Below are positions 19,035 to 27,312 of a stretch of 64,000 bases of DNA, piece by piece. The stretch is from positions 1-64,000 of the forward strand of contig JABTBR010000031.1 in the NCBI GenBank assembly GCA_013284265.1, in the 5' to 3' direction. Origin of the DNA: Oxalobacteraceae bacterium. Lineage in GTDB: Bacteria; Pseudomonadota; Gammaproteobacteria; Burkholderiales; Burkholderiaceae_D. Positions within the stretch are counted from its first letter, which is position 1. Each line of letters starts with the position of its first letter. The notes beneath the pieces are model-generated. The model was not told the DNA's origin. It saw only the letters and a program-made list of their open reading frames with translations, and ran no database searches. Position numbers and translations under genes: made by a program.

Positions 19035-19610
19035 TCAGAAGCCGAGACTGGCACCCGCACCGAGCAGCGTGGCCACGCCCAGCGCCGCGAAAATGGCGGC
19101 GGCGATGCCGTGCACCAGCTTGAGCGGGATGCGCCCGGCGATCTTCTCGCCCAGGTACACGGCCGGCACATTGGCCAGCATCATGCCCAGCGTGGTGCCG
19201 GCCACCACCGCCAGCAGGCTGTGATAGCGCGCCGCCAGCGCCACCGTGGCGACCTGGGTCTTGTCGCCCATCTCGGCGATGAAGAAGGCGATCAGCGTGG
19301 TCAGGAACACGCCATAGCCGGCCAGTTTGGCGTCGTCCTCGTCGATCTTGTCGGGCACCAGCGTCCAGGCGGCCATCGCCAGGAAGGACACGCCCAGCAG
19401 CCAGCGCAGCGCTTCCGGCCCGACCAGGCTGGTGATCCAGCTGCCGATGGCGGCGGCGAAGGCGTGGTTGGCCACCGTGGCGACGAAAATGGCGGCGACG
19501 ATCGGCAGCGGGCGGCGGAACTTGGCGGCCAGCAGAAACGCGAGTAATTGAGTTTTATCGCCGATTTCGGCGAGGGCGACGATGCCGCTGGAGACGAGGA
19601 AAGCTTCCAT
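19035..19610 (-). CDS. TMEM165/GDT1 (UPF0016) family manganese exporter
   Basis: This 191-residue membrane protein has two halves, each with the hallmark E-G-D-K-T motif: EIGDKTQ near residue 16 and EMGDKTQ near residue 113. Six hydrophobic helices are expected. Bacterial members export Mn2+ (MneA in Vibrio) and relatives act in the Golgi. The ATG at 19610 opens exactly at the first helix; a longer frame to 19706 would enter the leader. The leader carries a yybP-ykoY-like Mn2+ riboswitch (19690-19795), which fits both function and regulation: high Mn2+ should raise expression. It is monocistronic, with repeat copy 2 just downstream. Confidence 0.92.
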   Translation of the reverse strand: MEAFLVSSGIVALAEIGDKTQLLAFLLAAKFRRPLPIVAAIFVATVANHAFAAAIGSWITSLVGPEALRWLLGVSFLAMAAWTLVPDKIDEDDAKLAGYGVFLTTLIAFFIAEMGDKTQVATVALAARYHSLLAVVAGTTLGMMLANVPAVYLGEKIAGRIPLKLVHGIAAAIFAALGVATLLGAGASLGF

Positions 19611-19689
19611 GTTTTTTTGAAGTGGTACGCGGGCCGGACGATTTAACCAAAGACCCATAGGCGACTCCGGCCCATGCGGCCGCCCGTGG

Positions 19690-19795
19690 ATCAATGGTCT
19701 CGTCAAGTTGGATCAACCATCTGTGCCACGGCCTGCGGGCCGATTATGTTGACACAGATTCCTCCGCCGGGCGGAGGACGACTACTCCCCAATGT
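19690..19795 (-). promoter_or_regulatory. yybP-ykoY-like manganese riboswitch
   Basis: Read on the minus strand, the leader holds GGGGAGTAG (19790-19782), a GC-rich hairpin, then GTGTCAACATAATCG, a second GC hairpin (GGCCCGCAGGCC), and GACGAGACCATTGATC close to the coding end. GGGGAGUAG and CGAGACC in this order are hallmarks of the yybP-ykoY Mn2+-sensing class, and a GDT1-type exporter is a typical downstream gene. The assignment is from recalled consensus; no covariance search was run. Confidence 0.82.
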
Positions 19796-19956
19796 TCAGG
19801 GCGAATAATACAGCAAAACGCCGGCGGCTTGCCCGCCGGCGTTGGCGCGGGCGCCACAGGCTGGATGGGGCGTTTTATTGAAGCGCCGTTGTGCTATTCT
19901 GCATCCGCTCCCGCTGCGGGAATCCGTCACTCTACCAACGACAAAAAAAGAAGCCT

Positions 19957-21807
19957 ATGCCTACTTCGAATACCCTGCGCGTCATGCTATCCGCATTGAT
20001 CTGTGCGGCCGGCGCGGCCCATGCCGACCCGCTCAGCTATGCCCGTTACGACCAGGTGCGCACCAGCGACCTGCATCTGGATTTAAAAGCGGACTTCAGC
20101 CGCAAGACCCTGACCGGCTACGCCGAACTGACCCTGAACTGGATCGACAAGTCGGCCCGCAGCCTGGTGCTCGACACGCGCGACCTGAGCATCGCCAAGG
20201 TGCAGGTCTTGAACGCGGCCGGCGCCTGGGCGCCCGCGTCCTACCTGCTCGACAAGCCCGACGCCGAAAAAGGCCAGGCCCTGCGCATCGCGCTGGCCAG
20301 CCAGCCGCAGAAGGTACGCATCTACTATCACACGGCCCCCAAGGCCACCGCGCTGCAGTGGATGACGCCGCAGCAGACCATGTCGGGCAAGCGTCCCTTC
20401 ATGTTCAGCCAGTCCGAAACCATCAACGCCCGTTCCTGGGCGCCGGTGCAGGATACCCCGGCCGTGCGCTTCACCTACAGCGCCCGCATCGACGCGCCGG
20501 CCGGCCTGCGCGTGCTGATGAGCGCCGAAAACGACCAGAAGGCCACCGGCGTGGGCGGCTGGAAGTTCCGCATGACCCAGCCGGTGCCGGCCTATCTGCT
20601 GGCCATCGCCATCGGCGAGATCGATGTGCGCAATCTGGGCCCGCGCACCGCCGTGTATGCCGAGCCGGCCCGCATCGATGCGGCCGCCAATGAGCTGGTC
20701 GACACCGAGAAGATGATCAACGCGGCCGAAGCGCTGTACGGCCCGTATCGCTGGGACCGTTACGACATGATCGTACTGCCACCATCGTTCCCGATCGGCG
20801 GCATGGAAAACCCGCGCCTGACCTTCCTCACGCCGACCATGATCGCGGGCGACCGCAGCCTGGTCGACCTGATCGCCCATGAGCTGGCGCACTCCTGGTC
20901 CGGCAACCTGGTCACCAACGCCACCTGGAAGCACTGGTGGCTCAACGAAGGCTTCACCACCTACGTGACCACCCGCATCATCGAAAGCCTGTATGGCGCC
21001 GACGTGGCCGAGATGAATCTGCAACTGGAACAGGAAGAGCTGTTTGCCTCGCTGCCCACCATCCCGGTGGCGAAACAGGCGCTGCTCACGCGCGACCCGG
21101 ACGGCAATCCATCGACCACCTATACCGACGAAGGCCTGGCCTATCCGAAGGGCGCCTGGTTCCTGCGCACGCTGGAACAGCGCGCCGGCCGCGAAGTGTT
21201 CGATCCCTTCCTGCGCGGCTGGTTCGACCAGCACGCCTTCCAGTCGGCCACCACCGAGCAGTTTGTCAGCTATCTGCGCAAGAACCTGCTGGACAAGCAT
21301 CCGGAAGTGCTGAGCGACGCGGAGCTCGACGAATGGCTGCATGGCACCGGCGTGCCGGCCAGCGCCAAGCGCGCCGTGTCGACCCGGCTGGCCGCGCTCG
21401 ATGCCCAGCGCGGCAGCTGGCTCAAGGGCGAGCTGGCCACCAAGGATCTCGATACCAAGAACTGGAACGCCACCGAGTGGATGAAGTTCTTGAACGACAT
21501 CGACACCAAGGCCTCGGCCGCGCAGATGAAGGAACTGGACCAGGCATTCGGCTTGGGCAAGAGCGGCAACAATGAAATCGCGTACCGCTTCTATCTGGCC
21601 TCGGTCAAAGCCGGCTACAACGTGCGCGAACCGCTGAACGCCTTCCTGATGAGCGTGGGCCGCCAGAAGTTCGTGGTGCCGCTGTACGCCGCGCTGCTGA
21701 AGAACCCGGACGAGAAAGCCTGGGCCAAGGCGGTGTATGCCAAGGCGCGCGAACGCTACCATCCGGCGACGCAGACGTCGGTGGACAAGAAGTTCGCCCA
21801 GAAGTAA
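19957..21807 (+). CDS. Exported M1 family metallo-aminopeptidase
   Basis: The 616-residue product has a signal peptide (about 1-23, AHA-DPL) followed by an M1 catalytic domain. The substrate-binding GGMEN lies near residue 281, and the zinc signature HELAHSW with the distal glutamate in WWLNEGFTTY lies at about 308-335. The C-terminal third resembles the leukotriene A4 hydrolase-type helical domain. M1 enzymes remove N-terminal residues from peptides; here it should act in the periplasm and help recycle peptides. The ATG at 19957 opens the signal peptide. A terminator (21845-21873) separates it from the serine hydrolase gene. All catalytic residues I can locate are intact. Confidence 0.92.
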   Translation: MPTSNTLRVMLSALICAAGAAHADPLSYARYDQVRTSDLHLDLKADFSRKTLTGYAELTLNWIDKSARSLVLDTRDLSIAKVQVLNAAGAWAPASYLLDKPDAEKGQALRIALASQPQKVRIYYHTAPKATALQWMTPQQTMSGKRPFMFSQSETINARSWAPVQDTPAVRFTYSARIDAPAGLRVLMSAENDQKATGVGGWKFRMTQPVPAYLLAIAIGEIDVRNLGPRTAVYAEPARIDAAANELVDTEKMINAAEALYGPYRWDRYDMIVLPPSFPIGGMENPRLTFLTPTMIAGDRSLVDLIAHELAHSWSGNLVTNATWKHWWLNEGFTTYVTTRIIESLYGADVAEMNLQLEQEELFASLPTIPVAKQALLTRDPDGNPSTTYTDEGLAYPKGAWFLRTLEQRAGREVFDPFLRGWFDQHAFQSATTEQFVSYLRKNLLDKHPEVLSDAELDEWLHGTGVPASAKRAVSTRLAALDAQRGSWLKGELATKDLDTKNWNATEWMKFLNDIDTKASAAQMKELDQAFGLGKSGNNEIAYRFYLASVKAGYNVREPLNAFLMSVGRQKFVVPLYAALLKNPDEKAWAKAVYAKARERYHPATQTSVDKKFAQK

Positions 21808-21844
21808 GCGCGTTGCTGCTTCTGTATTTGATCCAGTAACAGTG

Positions 21845-21873
21845 GGGCCGGGCCAACAAGGCCCGGCCCTTTT
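21845..21873 (+). terminator. Rho-independent terminator of the M1 peptidase gene
   Basis: A 10-bp perfect stem (GGGCCGGGCC/GGCCCGGCCC) with a 5-base loop precedes TTTT, 37 bp after the stop codon. Confidence 0.85.
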
Positions 21874-21890
21874 CACGAGGGGAGCAAACC

Positions 21891-23537
21891 ATGATGTCAC
21901 CACTTCGCAGCGCTGCCCTGGTGCTGGCCTGCGCCACAGCCTGCGCGGCCCTGCCGGCGACGGCGTCAGCATCAGGGGCCGCCGCTACGGACACGCCTCC
22001 GGCCACGCCTTTGGCCAGCGCCCCTGCCAGCGGCTCCGCCTATGATCTTGAGGGCGATGTGCGCGCCGTGCTCAAGGCCTTCGATGTTCCCGGCATGGCG
22101 GTCGCCATCGTCAAGGACGGCAAGGTCGTCGCCACCAGCGGCTTTGGCGTGCGCCGGCTGGGCGATCCCGCGCCCGTCGATGGCCAGACCCAGTTCGAGA
22201 TCGCCTCCAACTCCAAGGCCTTTACCGCCACCGCGCTGGCGATGCTGGTCGACGAAGGCAAGCTGGCCTGGGACGACCCGGTCACCAGGCATCTGCCCGG
22301 TTTTCAGATGTACGACGCCTATGTGACGGGCGCCATGACGGTGCGTGATCTGCTGGTGCACCGCAGCGGCCTGGGACTGGGCGCGGGCGATCTGCTGTGG
22401 TGGCCGACGACCACCTTCAGCGCCGACGAGATCATCGCGCGGCTGCGCTATATCAAGCCGGCCACCAGCTTCCGCAACAGCTATGCCTACGACAATCTGC
22501 TCTACATCGTGGCCGGAAAAATCATCGCCGACAAGGCCGGCAAGCCCTGGGGCGAGGTCATGCGCGAGCGCATCTTCGCGCCACTGGGCATGAATGCTTC
22601 CAATACCAGTGTGGCGGCGATGACGGCCAATGCCAATCACGCGGCGCCGCACAGCATCATCGGCAGCCGCAACGCGGTGGTCAGGCCGATGCCGGTGGAG
22701 AATGCCGCCGGCGCGGTCGGCATCAACACCAATGCCGAGGACATGGCGCGCTGGATGACGGTGCTGCTCGACGGTGGCCGCATCGGCGAGCAGGGCCGCC
22801 TGTTCAGCGCCGAGCAGGGCAGGGAGATGTGGAGCGCGCAAACGCCGATGAAGATCCGCGAGCCCAAGCCCGCGCTGGCGGCCACGCGCGCCAACTTCGC
22901 CGCCTATGGCCTGGGCTTCAATCTGCGCGACTACCACGGCCGCAAGATCGCCACGCACGGCGGCGCGCTGCAAGGCTTTTATTCCAGCGTGGTGATGGTG
23001 CCGGACGAGAAGCTGGGCATCGCGATCCTGACCAATGCGGAGAACTCGCCGGCCATGCAGTCGCTGCAGTGGCGCATCCTGGACCACTATCTGAAGGTGG
23101 CGCCCAGCGACTGGATCGGCATCTATGCGCGCCAGCGGGACGACAGCGCGCAAGAGGAGGCGGCAAGCCAGGCCAAGGCGCGCGCGGCCCGTGCGGCCCG
23201 TTCCAGCCCTTCGCTGGCGCTGGCGGCATATGAGGGCATGTATCAGGACCCCTGGTATGGCAATGTCAGCATCGGCACCGAGGGCAAGCGCCAGGTCATG
23301 CGCTTTTCGCGTACGCCCGATCTGACGGGGGAACTTGAACACTTCCAGCACGATACCTTTATCGTGCGCTGGCGCGATCGCAACTTCAACGCCGACGCCT
23401 ATGTCAGCTTCGCGCTCAATCCGGACGGCAGCATCGAACGCATGAAGATGGCGCCGGTCTCCGAGAGCACCGACTTCAGCTACGACTTTGCCGATTTGCT
23501 GTTTACCCCGGTGAAGCCGGCCACCCCGTCCAGATAG
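21891..23537 (+). CDS. Exported beta-lactamase-family serine hydrolase with DUF3471-like tail
   Basis: The 548-residue product has a signal peptide (about 1-28) and a class C beta-lactamase/transpeptidase-like fold. The nucleophile motif SNSK lies near residues 106-109 (SxxK) and the YDN motif near 198, with a HGG segment near 363 as the third box. The C-terminal 100 residues (YEGMYQDPWYGNVSIG onward) resemble the DUF3471 accessory domain of peptidase/esterase-type members. The likely role is a D-aminopeptidase, esterase or peptidase in the periplasm; beta-lactam resistance is not implied. Two adjacent ATGs (21891, 21894) share a GAGGGGAG ribosome site. It is flanked by terminators on both sides, so it is probably monocistronic. 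Confidence 0.88.
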   Translation: MMSPLRSAALVLACATACAALPATASASGAAATDTPPATPLASAPASGSAYDLEGDVRAVLKAFDVPGMAVAIVKDGKVVATSGFGVRRLGDPAPVDGQTQFEIASNSKAFTATALAMLVDEGKLAWDDPVTRHLPGFQMYDAYVTGAMTVRDLLVHRSGLGLGAGDLLWWPTTTFSADEIIARLRYIKPATSFRNSYAYDNLLYIVAGKIIADKAGKPWGEVMRERIFAPLGMNASNTSVAAMTANANHAAPHSIIGSRNAVVRPMPVENAAGAVGINTNAEDMARWMTVLLDGGRIGEQGRLFSAEQGREMWSAQTPMKIREPKPALAATRANFAAYGLGFNLRDYHGRKIATHGGALQGFYSSVVMVPDEKLGIAILTNAENSPAMQSLQWRILDHYLKVAPSDWIGIYARQRDDSAQEEAASQAKARAARAARSSPSLALAAYEGMYQDPWYGNVSIGTEGKRQVMRFSRTPDLTGELEHFQHDTFIVRWRDRNFNADAYVSFALNPDGSIERMKMAPVSESTDFSYDFADLLFTPVKPATPSR

Positions 23538-23561
23538 CACCTCTTCCATTCCCACCCGCCG

Positions 23562-23593
23562 ATGGCCGCAGCCCGCAAGCTGCGGCCATTTTT
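23562..23593 (+). terminator. Rho-independent terminator of the serine hydrolase gene
   Basis: A 10-bp perfect stem (ATGGCCGCAG/CTGCGGCCAT) with an 8-base loop is followed by TTTTT, 25 bp after the stop codon. Confidence 0.9.
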
Positions 23594-23629
23594 CATTGGC
23601 GCGTCAGCGTATGTCGGCGAAAGCGCAAA

Positions 23630-23665
23630 TGTAAGCGGATGTAAGACTCGGTAAGCGGATGTAAT
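23630..23665. promoter_or_regulatory. Four GTAA boxes at exact 10-bp spacing; RstA-like sites
   Basis: GTAA occurs at 23631, 23641, 23651 and 23661. Two exact 14-bp copies of GTAAGCGGATGTAA start at 23631 and 23651. On the minus strand 23643-23630 reads TACATCCGCTTACA, matching 10 of the 12 fixed positions of the E. coli RstA box TACATNTNGTTACA. The array is about 90-125 bp upstream of the first Asr-like gene. This layout is typical of OmpR/PhoB-family response regulators; the actual regulator is unknown. Confidence 0.55.
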
Positions 23666-23756
23666 GTGCGTCAACGCAGGCGATCCGGGCCGCGTTTTTC
23701 GCTCAGTGACACGGGAATTGTCCCGGCCTCTAGATAAACTGCAAAGGATTTATACC

Positions 23757-24119
23757 ATGACCAAAATTATCGCTTCCCTGATCGCCGGCCTGTTCGCTAC
23801 CGCAGCATTCGCACAAGCGCCTGCGCCTTCGGCCAGCACCACCGTCGCCAGCACCCCGGCAGTCGTGAAAGCCGAAGCCAAGGAAACCAAGGCTGTCGCC
23901 AAGGCCGAAGCCAAAGAAACCAAGGCCGTTGTCAAAGCCGATGCGAAGGAAGCCAAGGTAGTCGCCAGCGCCAAGGAAGAAGTGGCCAGCGCCAAGGCAG
24001 ATGCCGACGTCAAGAAATCCAAGGCCCATCACAAGGCAGAAGCAAGCAAGGAAAAAGCGCACGCTGAAGCCGCCAAGGCAGAAGCCAAGGCAGCCGCTCC
24101 AGCAGCTCCAGCCAAGTAA
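23757..24119 (+). CDS. Secreted Ala/Lys-rich Asr-like protein 1
   Basis: This 120-residue protein has a signal peptide (MTKIIASLIAGLFATAAFAQ) and a low-complexity mature part built from repeats of the type VKAEAKETKAV, followed by KAHHKAEASKEKAHAEAA. It is highly charged, rich in Ala, Lys and Glu, lacks aromatic residues and is expected to be disordered. The composition and layout recall enterobacterial acid-shock protein Asr, a periplasmic disordered protein, but no strict homology can be claimed. An AAAGGA ribosome site precedes the ATG at 23757. It is the first of three tandem paralogues, and the GTAA/RstA-like array lies upstream. Alternative: a histone H1-like low-complexity match, which the signal peptide argues against. 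Confidence 0.75.
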   Translation: MTKIIASLIAGLFATAAFAQAPAPSASTTVASTPAVVKAEAKETKAVAKAEAKETKAVVKADAKEAKVVASAKEEVASAKADADVKKSKAHHKAEASKEKAHAEAAKAEAKAAAPAAPAK

Positions 24120-24129
24120 GCGCGGCATC

Positions 24130-24150
24130 CCGGTGCGCAAGGCGCACCGG
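24130..24150 (+). other. Intercistronic hairpin between Asr-like genes 1 and 2
   Basis: A 9-bp perfect stem (CCGGTGCGC/GCGCACCGG) with a 3-base loop lies 10 bp after the first stop codon. It lacks a T-run and may stabilise or partially attenuate the transcript. Confidence 0.5.
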
Positions 24151-24241
24151 CGGAAGCACAGAATAAATAAGCAGAATACGGGAACCATCCCACATCGCAG
24201 TAACAGACTAAATTATATAAATCATTTTAAGGACTACCATC

Positions 24242-24589
24242 ATGAGCAAAATCGCTACCGCACTGATCGCTTCCCTGTTCGCTACCGTCGCTTTCGCACA
24301 AGCGCCTTCGGCCAGCACCGCCGCATCGAGCACCCCGGCCGTCGTCAAGGCTGAAGCCAAGGAAGCCAAGACCGCTGTCAAGGCAGAAGCCAAGGAAACC
24401 AAGGCAGTGGTGAAAGCCGAAGCCAAGGAAGCCAAAGCTGCCGCCAGCGCCAAGGAAGAAGTTGCCAGCGCCAAGGTCGATGCCCACGAAGCCAAAGCCA
24501 AGGCCCATCACAAGGCAAAAGTGAGCAAGGAAAAAGCCCACGCTGAAACCGCCAAGGTAGAAGCGAAAGAAGCCGCACCGGCCAAGTAA
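24242..24589 (+). CDS. Secreted Ala/Lys-rich Asr-like protein 2
   Basis: This 115-residue paralogue of the preceding protein has a signal peptide (MSKIATALIASLFATVAFAQ) and VKAEAKEAK-type repeats, then KAKAHHKAKVSKEKAHAETA. Its ribosome site (AAGGAC) and first 60 or so coding bases are almost identical to those of the third gene, indicating recent duplication. It lies 122 bp after gene 1 and 102 bp before gene 3. It is predicted to be periplasmic and disordered, perhaps buffering protons or protecting envelope proteins; this role is inferred only by resemblance to Asr. Confidence 0.75.
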   Translation: MSKIATALIASLFATVAFAQAPSASTAASSTPAVVKAEAKEAKTAVKAEAKETKAVVKAEAKEAKAAASAKEEVASAKVDAHEAKAKAHHKAKVSKEKAHAETAKVEAKEAAPAK

Positions 24590-24630
24590 GTCGCCGCCGT
24601 CTTTTCAGTCACGCCAGTCACGCAGTACCT

Positions 24631-24652
24631 CCGGGGCGCCCCCACGCCCCGG
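24631..24652 (+). other. Intercistronic hairpin between Asr-like genes 2 and 3
   Basis: An 8-bp perfect stem (CCGGGGCG/CGCCCCGG) with a 6-base loop follows the second gene. It occupies the same relative position as the hairpin after gene 1 but has an unrelated sequence; there is no T-run. Confidence 0.45.
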
Positions 24653-24691
24653 AACACCACTCACATCTCTATCGTTTAAAGGACTACCACC

Positions 24692-25060
24692 ATGAGCAAA
24701 ATCGCTACCGCCCTGATCGCTTCCCTGTTCGCCACCGTCGCTTTCGCCCAGGCCCCTGCCGCTGCGCCGGCGCCGGCTACCCCGGCCGTCGTGAAAGCGG
24801 ACGTCAAGGCCGCCAAGGCCGAAGTCAAGGCCGATACCAAAGTCGTCGCCGCGGAAGTGAAAGCCGATACCAAGGCGACCGCCGAAGTGGCCAAGGCCGA
24901 TGCGAAGGTCGTCAAGGCCGAAGCCAAGGAAGCCAAGGTCGCCACCGTGAAGGCGCACAAGAAAGCCAAGGCCAAAGCCAAGGCCCACGCCGATACCGCT
25001 AAAGCAGAAACCGCAACGGCGGCACCGGTAGCCGCAGTCGCTGCCCCAGCGGTCAAGTAA
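24692..25060 (+). CDS. Secreted Ala/Lys-rich Asr-like protein 3
   Basis: This 122-residue third paralogue has the same signal peptide as protein 2. The mature part differs: VKADTK/VKADVK repeats instead of VKAEAK, a lysine-rich patch (KAHKKAKAKAKAHADTA) in place of the HH segment, and an Ala/Pro/Val tail. It has an AAAGGAC ribosome site. A strong terminator ends the array, so the three genes are probably one unit with internal processing or partial attenuation. Function is unknown; the Asr resemblance is the best lead. Confidence 0.75.
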   Translation: MSKIATALIASLFATVAFAQAPAAAPAPATPAVVKADVKAAKAEVKADTKVVAAEVKADTKATAEVAKADAKVVKAEAKEAKVATVKAHKKAKAKAKAHADTAKAETATAAPVAAVAAPAVK

Positions 25061-25095
25061 GCAGTCCTTGTCGGCGGCTCGCGCCGCCTTCCCTT

Positions 25096-25130
25096 AAAAG
25101 CCACTCAGCCACCGATGAGTGGCTTTTTTT
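25096..25130 (+). terminator. Rho-independent terminator of the Asr-like array
   Basis: A 12-bp stem (AAAAGCCACTCA/TGAGTGGCTTTT) with an 8-base loop runs into a T-run, 35 bp after the third stop codon. Confidence 0.92.
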
Positions 25131-25158
25131 ATTGATTGGAGGGGCCGCCGGCAAGCTT

Positions 25159-25259
25159 AAAACCCACGGCGTACCCCTGGGGTCTGACCCAGGGTCCGGG
25201 GAGGGGCTAAGCCCCGCCTGTCCCTGCGGGACAGGCCCCCGGCTCTTTGCCGTGGGTTT
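25159..25259. repeat. Dispersed structured repeat, copy 3
   Basis: This is the clearest copy. The outer arms AAACCCACGGC/GCCGTGGGTTT enclose three hairpins: CCCTGGG/CCCAGGG, GGGGC/GCCCC and GCCTGTCCC/GGGACAGGC. A CCGGGG/CCCCGG pair brackets the last two. It ends 50 bp beyond the stop codon of the diguanylate cyclase gene on the minus strand. Confidence 0.88.
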
Positions 25260-25309
25260 AGGCGGCTGCCGGCGGCCCGCGAACACAGCGTTTTCTTCAA
25301 CTAAGGCGC

Positions 25310-27031
25310 TTAACCCTCAACCCGGTTGCGCCCCTGCGCCTTGGCGCGGTACAGCGCCAGGTCGGCCGCCTGGAACAGGCTGTCGAGCGCCGAGTCGCTG
25401 CCGCTGGCGACGGCGATGCCGAAGCTGGCCGTCACGCGCAGGATGTGGCCGTCGGCCAGGGGCAGTGGCTCGGCCTCGATGGCGCGGCGCATCCGCTCGG
25501 CCACGGCGCGCGCGGCGGCCAGGTCGCAGTAGACCGGCATGACGACGAATTCCTCGCCGCCGTAGCGCGCCAGGATTTCGCCTTCGCGCAGTTCGCGCCG
25601 TGCCAGCTCGGCCACCCGTATCAGCACCTGGTCGCCGGCGTCGTGGCCGTAACAATCGTTGACCGATTTGAAGTGGTCGATGTCGAACACGATCACCGTC
25701 AGCGACAGGTTCTGCTCACGCGCGCTGCGGGCGCGCAGATTGCCCGCGGCGGTGAAGGCGCGCCGGTTCAGGATGCCGGTCAGGTAGTCGGTGTCGGCGC
25801 TGCGCTTGAGTTCCTCGATCAGGTGCTGGCGTTCCACCTCCAGATGCTGGCGCTCGATCGCGCCGGCGCGCAGCGCCACCAGCGCGCGCAGCAGGTCGCC
25901 CACCTCGTCGCGGCGCGGGGAGCTAGGCACTTCGCTGCTCAAGTCGCCCTTGCTGAGCCGGACCAGCGCGCGCGTGGCCCGCAGCAGCGGCAGGATCACG
26001 CGCTGGCGCAGGATCAGTAGCAGCAGGGTCAGTACCAGCACCGTCAGCGCGCCGGTCAGGCAGGCCAGCAGCAGTTCGCGCCGCGCGGTGCCGTCGGCCG
26101 CGCGCGCCTGTTCCAGCGAGGCGCTCAGCAGCACGTCGCGCACCGTCAGGATGGAGGCCATCTCCGGCACATAGCGTTCGGCGAACTGGCCGGTATCGAG
26201 GCCGTAGGGACGGCCTTCGTGGCTGGCGCTGACCATCTCGTCGACCAGCGTCAGGCCGGCCTGGAAGTAATGCAGCTCCATATTGCGGATCGCCTCGAGC
26301 AGGCGTGGATCGCCGGCGGCGCTGCTGGTGGGCAGTTTGATCAGCTGGCGCAGCTGCTCGATGCGGCCATGCAGGAACAGGATCTGGCGCTGGGCGTCGG
26401 CGCTCAGCGGGGTCTGGGCCGTTAGCGCGGCCGTCAGCTGGGAGCCGAGCCGGCCGGCATATTCGCGCAGCTCGACCGCGTAGCGCGCGTTGAGCAGGAT
26501 CACGGAAAACTGCGGATAGCTTTGTTCCGAACTGCGCGAGAATTCATTGACCGCCTCCATCACGATCGGCACCAGCGCGAACATCTGCTCGACCGCCGCC
26601 ACCAGCGCCTCCGGCGTGCGCTCCTCGCGCGGCAGCTTGGCCAGCAGGTCGATGTTGCCGCGCGCGCTGGCCAGCGCCATGCGCACCCGGTGCAGCGCCG
26701 CCAGCGCCGAGGCCGACGGCGCCGGACCGGCGTCGATGGCCAGTTGCAGCTCGGCCAGCGCGCGGTCGCTGGCCGCGCGCGCGGCGGCCAGCTTGTCCAC
26801 CCGCACGGCCTGGTGCGGCAGCGCGTCGCCCAGCATGCCGTTGACGGGGCCGCGCTCGAAGGACAGTTTTTCGGCGGCCAGCATGGATTTTTGCACCAGT
26901 TGCAAGGTGCGCAAGGCCACCCGCGCATTCGAGTAGTTGTTCCACTCTCCCCACAGTATGCGGCCGAGCATGATGCTGCTGAGCAATGCCAGGATGGCGA
27001 TGGAAGCGGCAAACAGGCGGGTCAGTTTCAT
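25310..27031 (-). CDS. Membrane diguanylate cyclase with HAMP domain
   Basis: The 573-residue protein has an N-terminal membrane helix (about 7-27), a periplasmic helical sensor region (about 30-305), a second helix (about 315-340, LLACLTGALTVLVLTLLLLIL), a HAMP-like segment (about 345-395) and a C-terminal GGDEF domain with the active site ARYGGEEF near residue 490. It should make cyclic di-GMP in response to an envelope signal. The inhibitory I-site position reads REGE rather than RxxD, so product inhibition may be weak or absent. The start at 27031 gives a normal membrane N-terminus. It is divergent from panD and separated by 281 bp; repeat copy 3 lies downstream. Confidence 0.92.
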   Translation of the reverse strand: MKLTRLFAASIAILALLSSIMLGRILWGEWNNYSNARVALRTLQLVQKSMLAAEKLSFERGPVNGMLGDALPHQAVRVDKLAAARAASDRALAELQLAIDAGPAPSASALAALHRVRMALASARGNIDLLAKLPREERTPEALVAAVEQMFALVPIVMEAVNEFSRSSEQSYPQFSVILLNARYAVELREYAGRLGSQLTAALTAQTPLSADAQRQILFLHGRIEQLRQLIKLPTSSAAGDPRLLEAIRNMELHYFQAGLTLVDEMVSASHEGRPYGLDTGQFAERYVPEMASILTVRDVLLSASLEQARAADGTARRELLLACLTGALTVLVLTLLLLILRQRVILPLLRATRALVRLSKGDLSSEVPSSPRRDEVGDLLRALVALRAGAIERQHLEVERQHLIEELKRSADTDYLTGILNRRAFTAAGNLRARSAREQNLSLTVIVFDIDHFKSVNDCYGHDAGDQVLIRVAELARRELREGEILARYGGEEFVVMPVYCDLAAARAVAERMRRAIEAEPLPLADGHILRVTASFGIAVASGSDSALDSLFQAADLALYRAKAQGRNRVEG

Positions 27032-27312
27032 GGCGTCTTGGTGGCTGCGGCAGAGGGCGCTGCCTGTGCGGGGCCGGCCGTTCTCACCTGAATTTTTCTA
27101 TATGGCAATATGCCACAACAGCGCCGCGCTGTCGCCACCTTCCGCCCTTCCCAGCCCCGGCCGTGGCCAAAATGCGGCAAGGAAGGCGCTCAAGTGGTAG
27201 GATTGTGCCCGCAATCAAGGCTGCAGCGAAATCGAAGGCTGCCGGCGGGTGTTTTATGGCCCCGTTTGCTTGCCTTGAGGCAAGTCCTTGAAACAATTTA
27301 TACGGAAAGAGA

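Noticed and set aside
23757..25060. The Ala/Lys-rich genes considered as histone H1-like nucleoid proteins.
   Set aside because: Each begins with a clear Sec signal peptide ending AFAQ, which argues for export.
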